A DNA stretch of 10,958 bases, taken from the NCBI GenBank assembly GCA_013813955.1, contig JACCQW010000427.1, forward strand, positions 1 to 10,958, given 5' to 3'. Under the pieces are notes generated by a model. The model did not search any database. It was not told the DNA's origin and was given only the letters and a program-made list of their open reading frames with translations. Position 1 is the first letter of the stretch. The number at the start of each line of letters is the position of its first letter. Source of the DNA: Solirubrobacterales bacterium. Lineage in GTDB: Bacteria; Actinomycetota; Thermoleophilia; Solirubrobacterales; Solirubrobacteraceae. This document shows, piece after piece, positions 6,388 to 10,958 of the stretch. Both the position numbers and the translations under genes were made by a program.

Positions 6388-7876
6388 GCCCCGCGTGCAG
6401 GGCGCCGGCGCGCCCCGGCCCACGGTCGGGCTCGTCGTGATGACCGGTTTCTCGGCGCGCTTTCTCCTGCGCACGGAGATCCTGCCGACCTTGCGATCGA
6501 TCGGCGCCCGGATCGTGATCGTCACCCCGAACGCCGACGAGGAGTACTTCCGCGAGGAGTTCGCGGGCGAGGACATCGCCGTCGAGATGCTGTTCACGGA
6601 ACTCGGTTCTGTGCGTCGCAGCAGCTGGCGCAAGTTCATCTTTCAGCTGCGGAAGTTCGCACTACCCCAGAAGGGCGCCAGCGCCGCGTTTCGCGGCAAG
6701 TACCTGCGCAACTACCGCGCCCGGCTCAGGCGCCAGCCGGTGCGGACCCGGGTACAGCACGTGCTCCTGCATCTACTCTGGCGCTCGCGGACCGCGCGCC
6801 TCGCGGTGCTGGCCATCGAGAAGCGCGTGTACAGGCGAGCATTGCACGATCGGGTCTTCGAGCGCCACGGTATCGACCTCCTCGTTACCACGAGCCCCGG
6901 CTATCAGCTCGGCGACGCGATCATCATGTGCGAGGCCGAGCGCCGCGGAATCCGCTGCGTCACGACCGTGCTGGGGTGGGACAACCCGACCAGCAAGGGC
7001 TATCGCGGCGCGGATCCGCACCGCGTCATCGCGTGGTCCGAGCGCATGTCCGAGCAGCTCGAGCGCTATCACGACCTGCCCCCCGACCGGGTGGTGGTCG
7101 GTGGCGTGCCGCACTTCGATCGCTACCAGCGCCCGGACGAGCTCCTGACGCGGGAGGAGCTTTGCGCGGGTCTCGGCCTGGACCCGACCAAGCGGATCGT
7201 GGCCTTCGCCACCTGTCCGCCGGGGAGCTACCGCGCCAATCTGGAGGTGGCGACGGAGCTCGCTCGCGCCGCTCTGGAGGGGCGATTCGGCGAGGGCGCC
7301 CAGATCGTCGTGCGACTGCACCCGATCGCGTTCCGCGCAGACCACCTCGGGCACCTCGCCGGCTTCGAGGAGCTGGCCGAGAGCTGCGACCACGTCGCGC
7401 TGGACCTTCCCGGCGTCCGGTCGCTGACGCTGCGCTGCGACATGCCGGGCTCCGACGGCGCGCACCTCGCCTCGCTGCTCAAGCACGCCGGCGTCCTGGT
7501 CAACATCTTCTCGACCACCACGCTCGAGGCGTTCCTCGTGGACACGCCCGTCGTGATGGTCGCCTACTCCGGCAACCCGGACTGGACCCTCTACGAGCAC
7601 CTGCGTCCGCTGGTCGACAGTGGCGGCGCGCAGATCGCCGACACCCTGGAGGAGCTGGTCGAGCAGGTCTCGGAGTCGCTCGAGCATCCGCAGGCCCGCA
7701 GCGAGACCCGCCGCCGTATCGCGCGGCAGGAGACCGGCCCGCTGGACGGGCGCTCGGGCGAGCGCATCGGCCGGATCATCGCCGAGGAAGCGCTCGACGC
7801 CGTTCGCGCCCGCTCCGCCGGTCAGTCACCGGTCCAGCGGAAGTCCCAGCCGACCTCGGGCCGTACCGCGCCCTGA
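6332..7876 (+). CDS. GT-B-like putative glycosyltransferase with WDN-x-TSKG motif, unknown activity
   Basis: A 514-residue protein with no signal peptide. After a variable N-terminus, PTVGLVVMTGFSARFL (30-45) begins a first Rossmann-like half with VTPNADEEYFREEF (64-77). A very basic middle (about 95-170) follows. The most characteristic block is TTSPG (186-190), GWDNPTSKG (215-223), VIAWSERMSEQ (232-242) and VVGGVPHFDRY (255-265). The second half has IVVRLHP (325-331) and NIFSTTTLEAFLVDTPVV (391-408), the layout of a nucleotide- or phospho-binding GT-B C-domain, somewhat like 2-epimerases or CDP-glycerol transferases. Two starts compete: ATG 6332 (used here, poor Shine-Dalgarno) and TTG 6362, which follows GGAGG at 6353-6357 with a 4-nt spacer and would give 504 residues. 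Either start overlaps the upstream glycosyltransferase gene. Its last 55 bp overlap wzt in opposite orientation. Function is inferred from fold and context only. Confidence 0.85.
   Translation: MASPGILGGELAATAHSHEPRVQGAGAPRPTVGLVVMTGFSARFLLRTEILPTLRSIGARIVIVTPNADEEYFREEFAGEDIAVEMLFTELGSVRRSSWRKFIFQLRKFALPQKGASAAFRGKYLRNYRARLRRQPVRTRVQHVLLHLLWRSRTARLAVLAIEKRVYRRALHDRVFERHGIDLLVTTSPGYQLGDAIIMCEAERRGIRCVTTVLGWDNPTSKGYRGADPHRVIAWSERMSEQLERYHDLPPDRVVVGGVPHFDRYQRPDELLTREELCAGLGLDPTKRIVAFATCPPGSYRANLEVATELARAALEGRFGEGAQIVVRLHPIAFRADHLGHLAGFEELAESCDHVALDLPGVRSLTLRCDMPGSDGAHLASLLKHAGVLVNIFSTTTLEAFLVDTPVVMVAYSGNPDWTLYEHLRPLVDSGGAQIADTLEELVEQVSESLEHPQARSETRRRIARQETGPLDGRSGERIGRIIAEEALDAVRARSAGQSPVQRKSQPTSGRTAP
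6353..6357 (+). promoter_or_regulatory. GGAGG favouring an alternative TTG start at 6362
   Basis: GGAGGCGAG lies directly before TTG 6362 and almost repeats the GGAGGCGAAG that precedes ATG 5257. ATG 6332 has only a poorly spaced GGGAAG. This makes TTG 6362 a credible true start, within a 26-bp overlap with the upstream gene. Confidence 0.4.
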
Positions 7877-8976
7877 GCGCCGGTCGCGTCGGGATCACGG
7901 ACGCTCACCCGCAGCGCGTCGCCCTGGTCCAGGCGGGTGACCTCGTCGCGGTTTCGCAGCTCCACGATGACGCGCATGCGGTACTCGTGCTCGGTCAGCA
8001 GGCCGCCGGGAACCAGCAGGACGACCTCGTGGACGCCGGGGTTGTCGATCGGCCACGCATCGGCGGGGCTGTGCACCCGGAAGGCGAGCGTCTCACCGGC
8101 GTACACCTCGGCCGTTGCCGTCACCGTCGTGTCCGTGCTGTCGATCTCGAAGCGGCAGCGCACGCCGAGCGCATCACCGCGCTCGGGGGCGGCCAGCGGC
8201 GAGCCGTCGGACGTCACCAGATCGAGCGCCAGCGGCCGGCCGTGTTGGTCGTCCGCGGCCTCGTCGGGGTCCTCCTCGGCCGCCGTCGCGTGCGCCGCGT
8301 AGGCGCGCGTGACCGTGTCCGCCGCGCCCTCGGCCGCGACGTGGCCGTCCTCGAGCCAGACGGCCTTGTCGCACAGCCGCCGGACGGTCGGGAGGTCGTG
8401 GGAGACGACGATCGTCGCGCAGCCGGTCGCGCGCATCTCATCGAGGCGGTCCAGGCATTGCTGCTGAAAGGCTTGGTCGCCCACGGCGAGCACCTCGTCG
8501 ATGAGCAGGACGTCGGCCTCGACGTGGGTGGCCACCGCGAAGGCGAGGCGCAGCCGCATGCCCGTCGAGTAGCCCTTGACCGGCAGCGAGATCTGGTCGC
8601 CGAGACCGGCGAACGCGACGATGTCGTCGAGCTGTCGCTGCACGATGCTCCGGGGCACGCCCCACAGCGCCGCGAGCAGCAGCGCGTTCTCCAGGCCGCT
8701 GCTCTCCGGCTGGCCGGCCGCGAGCCCGAGCAGCGGAATCACGCGGCCGTGCAGCTCCGCACGCCCCGCCGTGGGCCGCGTCACCTTGGCCAGCGCCCGC
8801 AGCAGCGTCGTCTTGCCCGAGCCGTTCGTGCCGACCACGCCCAGGATCTCGCCCGCGCCGACCGCGGCGCTCACGCCGCGCAGCGCCGGGACCTCGCGGA
8901 CCGTCCGCCCCCGCTTGGTCACGCGGTAGGTCTTCGCGAGGTCTTCGATCGAGATCCGCGGCTCGGGCGAGCTCAC
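7822..8976 (-). CDS. wzt: Polysaccharide ABC transporter ATP-binding protein Wzt with C-terminal glycan-binding-type domain
   Basis: Cytoplasmic ATPase subunit that powers export of a lipid-linked polysaccharide with Wzm. The 384 residues show an A-loop Tyr17, Walker A GTNGSGKTT (49-57), the Wzt-style Q-loop region LLGLAAGQPESSGLEN (82-97), the signature YSTGM (136-140), Walker B VLLIDE (156-161) followed by VLAVGD, and switch His193 in VSHDL. After about residue 250 comes a beta-rich C-terminal domain ending VGWDFRWTGD, the place where Wzt proteins carry the domain that recognises the non-reducing end of the glycan. GTG 8976 overlaps the wzm stop as GTGA, which sets the start and implies coupled translation; sequence further upstream in this frame is antisense to or shifted against wzm. 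The 3' end overlaps the convergent GT-B-like gene by 55 bp. Teichoic-acid-type export (TagH) is the main alternative, but the extra domain favours Wzt. Confidence 0.94.
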   Translation of the reverse strand: MSSPEPRISIEDLAKTYRVTKRGRTVREVPALRGVSAAVGAGEILGVVGTNGSGKTTLLRALAKVTRPTAGRAELHGRVIPLLGLAAGQPESSGLENALLLAALWGVPRSIVQRQLDDIVAFAGLGDQISLPVKGYSTGMRLRLAFAVATHVEADVLLIDEVLAVGDQAFQQQCLDRLDEMRATGCATIVVSHDLPTVRRLCDKAVWLEDGHVAAEGAADTVTRAYAAHATAAEEDPDEAADDQHGRPLALDLVTSDGSPLAAPERGDALGVRCRFEIDSTDTTVTATAEVYAGETLAFRVHSPADAWPIDNPGVHEVVLLVPGGLLTEHEYRMRVIVELRNRDEVTRLDQGDALRVSVRDPDATGAQGAVRPEVGWDFRWTGD

Positions 8977-9842
8977 ATCGAGTCCACGGCCGCCGATTCC
9001 ATCCTGGCGAAGAACCACAGACCGCTGACGGCGATCAGCGCCATGGCCGCGCCTCCGCCGATGAGGAACTCCAGTTCCACGGTGCCCCTGCCGGTCAGGC
9101 CCTCTCGGAACATCTCCACGATCGGCGTGAGCGGGTTCAGCTGGACCACCGTGCGATACCCGGACGGAATATCCGCGAGCGGCACGATCACGGGGCTCAG
9201 GAAGAACCAGAAGCCCAGGACATACGCCATCGTGAAGCGGACGTCGCGCGCGCGGGCCGCGAGCATCGACGTCCACAGGCCGACCGCGATCGCGTACATG
9301 AACGCCAGGGCCAGGGCCGCGGGAACGAGCAGAAGGCCCGTTCCGAACTCCAGGTAGGACTCACCGTCGGCGATCCAGAAGCCGGTGAAGCCCAGCACGA
9401 GCAGGACCGTGTACGTCACGAGCTCGAAGATCGCCGGGCTCGTGCTCCCGATCGGCAGCAGCAACCGCGGCATGTAGGCCCGCCGCAGCAGGCCCCGGTT
9501 GAGCTCGATGCCGCGCGTCGCCCAGAACAGGGAGCGGTCGAAGAGGTTCCAGATCGCCATGCCGATGAGAAAGAACAGGAAGTACGGCAGGCCCGCGGAC
9601 GGGGCTCCGAGCAGCCCGCCGAACACCAGCGCGCGGATGGTCACGTCCAGGAGCGGGCGGATGAACAGCCACGTGGCGCCCAGGATCGTGCGCTTTATGC
9701 GCTTCTCCGCGGCCCGGCGGCCGAAGAACAGCACCAGCCGCCGCCCCTGCCAGGCCTCGGCGAGGCGCTCCCGCACGCCGGGGGGCCTCGGCTCGATGAC
9801 CGTGATGGGCAGGGTGGGGGATGAAGAGGACAAGCCGCGCAA
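8973..9842 (-). CDS. wzm: Polysaccharide ABC transporter permease Wzm (ABC-2 type)
   Basis: Integral membrane subunit of the glycan exporter, 289 residues, normal for Wzm/TagG. A cytoplasmic N-terminal segment has the usual TVIEPRP and a basic EKRIKRTILGATWLFIRPLL (about 46-65, the elbow helix into the first membrane segment). About six membrane helices follow. The late motif RDVRFTMAYVLGFWFFLSPV and LNPLTPIVEMFREGL is highly typical of ABC2_membrane polysaccharide permeases. The start is uncertain: TTG 9842 is used, TTG 9833 is an alternative 8 nt after a TACCTT that could serve as a -10 box. Neither has a good Shine-Dalgarno. The gene lies 25 bp after the glycosyltransferase stop and overlaps wzt by 4 bp, so the three form one transcription unit. 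Confidence 0.93.
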   Translation of the reverse strand: MRGLSSSSPTLPITVIEPRPPGVRERLAEAWQGRRLVLFFGRRAAEKRIKRTILGATWLFIRPLLDVTIRALVFGGLLGAPSAGLPYFLFFLIGMAIWNLFDRSLFWATRGIELNRGLLRRAYMPRLLLPIGSTSPAIFELVTYTVLLVLGFTGFWIADGESYLEFGTGLLLVPAALALAFMYAIAVGLWTSMLAARARDVRFTMAYVLGFWFFLSPVIVPLADIPSGYRTVVQLNPLTPIVEMFREGLTGRGTVELEFLIGGGAAMALIAVSGLWFFARMESAAVDSM

Positions 9843-9867
9843 AGGTAGCGGTAACCCCGCGCCGCTC

Positions 9868-10958
9868 TCACCGCGGCGGCGGCGTGCTGCTCTGACCGCG
9901 CACGGCCACCGCGGCGCGCAGCCCCGCCTCCACCTGCTCGGCGGCCCGCGACCAGGTGCGCGGCGCGACGAGGGCCAGGCCGGCCTCGGATCGCCGCGCG
10001 CGTAGCCCAGGATCGTCGAGCAGCCGCGTCAGCGCCCCGATGAGGCCCTCGACGGTGGCCGGCGCCAGCTCCAGCGGCGCGTCGCTCCCGAACGCCGCGC
10101 GGGTGCTCGGCGTGTCGAGCTCGACGCAGGCCAGGCCGCACGCGAGCATCTCCTGGGCGATCAGCGAGTAATTCGTCAGCGAGAGGACCATCCCGACCGT
10201 CGCCTCGCGGTACAGCGCGGCGAGCGCGCCCGGGCCCAGCACGCCGTCGAAGCGGGCGGCGAACGGCAGGTCCATCGCGGGCGCGCCGCCGAAGAGGACG
10301 ACCCTTGTCTGCGGGCGCCGGCGGGTGAGCTCCCCGAGCGCGAGCAGCCCGAGCGCGACCGCGCGCCGCGGCGTCGACGTCCGCGCGTAGAACGCGACGA
10401 CCTCCGGCCCGCTCGCGTCGGTGGCGCCGGGCGCGTAGCGCGCGTGGTCGACCGCGAGGTCAAACGGCGTCGCGCTCGCCCCGTACTCCTCGCGCATGAG
10501 CTCGGCCAGCCACGGCCCCGCGGTGATCGCGTGCAGCCCGAGTCGGTAGGTCTCTGCCGCCCACAGGCGCTCGGACGACGTGGCGTAGAACTCGGGCTCG
10601 TGGTCCTGGACAAGGTAGGCGCGCGCTCCTGCGCCGGGCAGCCCGAGCACGCGGTGCACGGTCTGCCATCCGGTGGCGAGCACCACTTCGGCGCCCGGCC
10701 AGCCGTCAAGCGAGCGGTGTAACGGCCCGCCGACCGGCCCGAAGAAGCGCGTGAACGTGGCGGCCACATCGGGCTCCGCGGCGTGTGTGCCAAGCGGATC
10801 GTGCAGCCACAGCGAGCACGCGTGCCCGCGTGCCTCCAGGCCCCGGACGAGGTTGGCGATCGTCGCGTGGCCGCCGCTGCCCTCACGGAAGGCCGGCACG
10901 ACGACCGCGACGTCCAGCGGCCCGTCGGGCGCCGGAACGGGGCCGAGCGGAGCGGGAC
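9868..10958 (-). CDS. GT4-type glycosyltransferase, WsaF-like, 5' end beyond window
   Basis: A GT-B sugar transferase, 362 residues visible. The reading frame is open to the right edge, and the GTG at 10899 is internal because it falls inside the first beta strand LDVAVVVPAF; the true start is off the window. The N-terminal half has FREGSGGHATIANLVRGLEARGH, the glycine-rich acceptor-side loop, then a YLVQDHEPEFYATS segment. The C-terminal half has VVLFGG, a GVLGPGALAALYREATVGMVLSLTNYSLIAQEMLACGLACVEL-type region (cited here only as a landmark: LSLTNYSLIAQEMLACG near the end), which is the hallmark I associate with WsaF-like rhamnosyltransferases. Its place just before wzm and wzt suggests it adds a sugar to the exported chain. 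Rhamnose as donor is only a guess from the family. Confidence 0.87.
   Translation of the reverse strand, partial: PAPLGPVPAPDGPLDVAVVVPAFREGSGGHATIANLVRGLEARGHACSLWLHDPLGTHAAEPDVAATFTRFFGPVGGPLHRSLDGWPGAEVVLATGWQTVHRVLGLPGAGARAYLVQDHEPEFYATSSERLWAAETYRLGLHAITAGPWLAELMREEYGASATPFDLAVDHARYAPGATDASGPEVVAFYARTSTPRRAVALGLLALGELTRRRPQTRVVLFGGAPAMDLPFAARFDGVLGPGALAALYREATVGMVLSLTNYSLIAQEMLACGLACVELDTPSTRAAFGSDAPLELAPATVEGLIGALTRLLDDPGLRARRSEAGLALVAPRTWSRAAEQVEAGLRAAVAVRGQSSTPPPR

Noticed and set aside
6928..9357. Very long plus-strand open frame (809 codons) running across the GT-B-like gene, wzt and part of wzm
   Set aside because: It is out of frame with the GT-B-like gene and antisense to wzt and wzm, all of which have clear motifs. 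No recognisable domain appears in its translation.

Overview
The window is a compact, very GC-rich stretch (strong G/C at third codon positions) devoted almost entirely to making and exporting a cell-surface glycan. I recognise ten protein genes, two of them cut by the window edges, with fewer than 200 non-coding bases in total. I see no RNA genes, insertion sequences, CRISPR arrays or prophage genes. The base composition, frequent GTG/TTG starts, sparse Shine-Dalgarno sites, a DUF2142 membrane protein and a WDN-x-TSKG GT-B-like protein suggest a high-GC actinobacterium, possibly of the Thermoleophilia/Solirubrobacterales. The taxonomic guess is inference from style, not from a marker gene.

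Layout. (1) Plus strand, 1-3946: the 3' part of a CMP-nonulosonate (sialic-acid-like) cytidylyltransferase, a hydrolysing UDP-GlcNAc 2-epimerase of the NeuC/LegG type, a DUF2142 polytopic membrane protein, and a small two-pass membrane protein whose start overlaps the DUF2142 stop by 8 bp. (2) Minus strand, 3943-5145: a class I SAM methyltransferase with an N-terminal four-cysteine zinc-ribbon-like motif and an extraordinary arginine-rich C-terminal tail. Its stop and the stop of the preceding convergent gene share one CTAG palindrome. (3) A 110-bp divergent intergenic region with candidate promoters on both strands. (4) Plus strand, 5257-7876: a GT4-like glycosyltransferase lacking the first Glu of the E-x7-E motif, and a 514-residue GT-B-like protein of unknown activity. 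(5) Minus strand, 7822-10958: a WsaF-like GT4 glycosyltransferase (5' end outside the window), then the ABC-2 permease Wzm and the ATPase Wzt with a C-terminal glycan-binding-type domain. wzm and wzt overlap by GTGA; wzt and the GT-B-like gene overlap tail to tail by 55 bp.

How they may work together (inference). The first two genes would supply a CMP-activated nonulosonic acid. The glycosyltransferases would build a lipid-linked glycan at the inner face of the membrane. Wzm/Wzt would export it, with the Wzt C-terminal domain recognising a feature of the chain. The methyltransferase may modify or cap the glycan, docking to the membrane through its basic tail. The DUF2142 protein and its partner would act at the membrane or outside face.

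The most unusual observations are the Arg-rich tail on the methyltransferase, its possible role as a chain terminator for the Wzm/Wzt exporter, the nonulosonate genes in this type of organism, the uncharacterised GT-B-like protein, and two genes with a TAnnnT box 6-7 nt before an in-frame ATG/GTG, which suggests leaderless transcripts.
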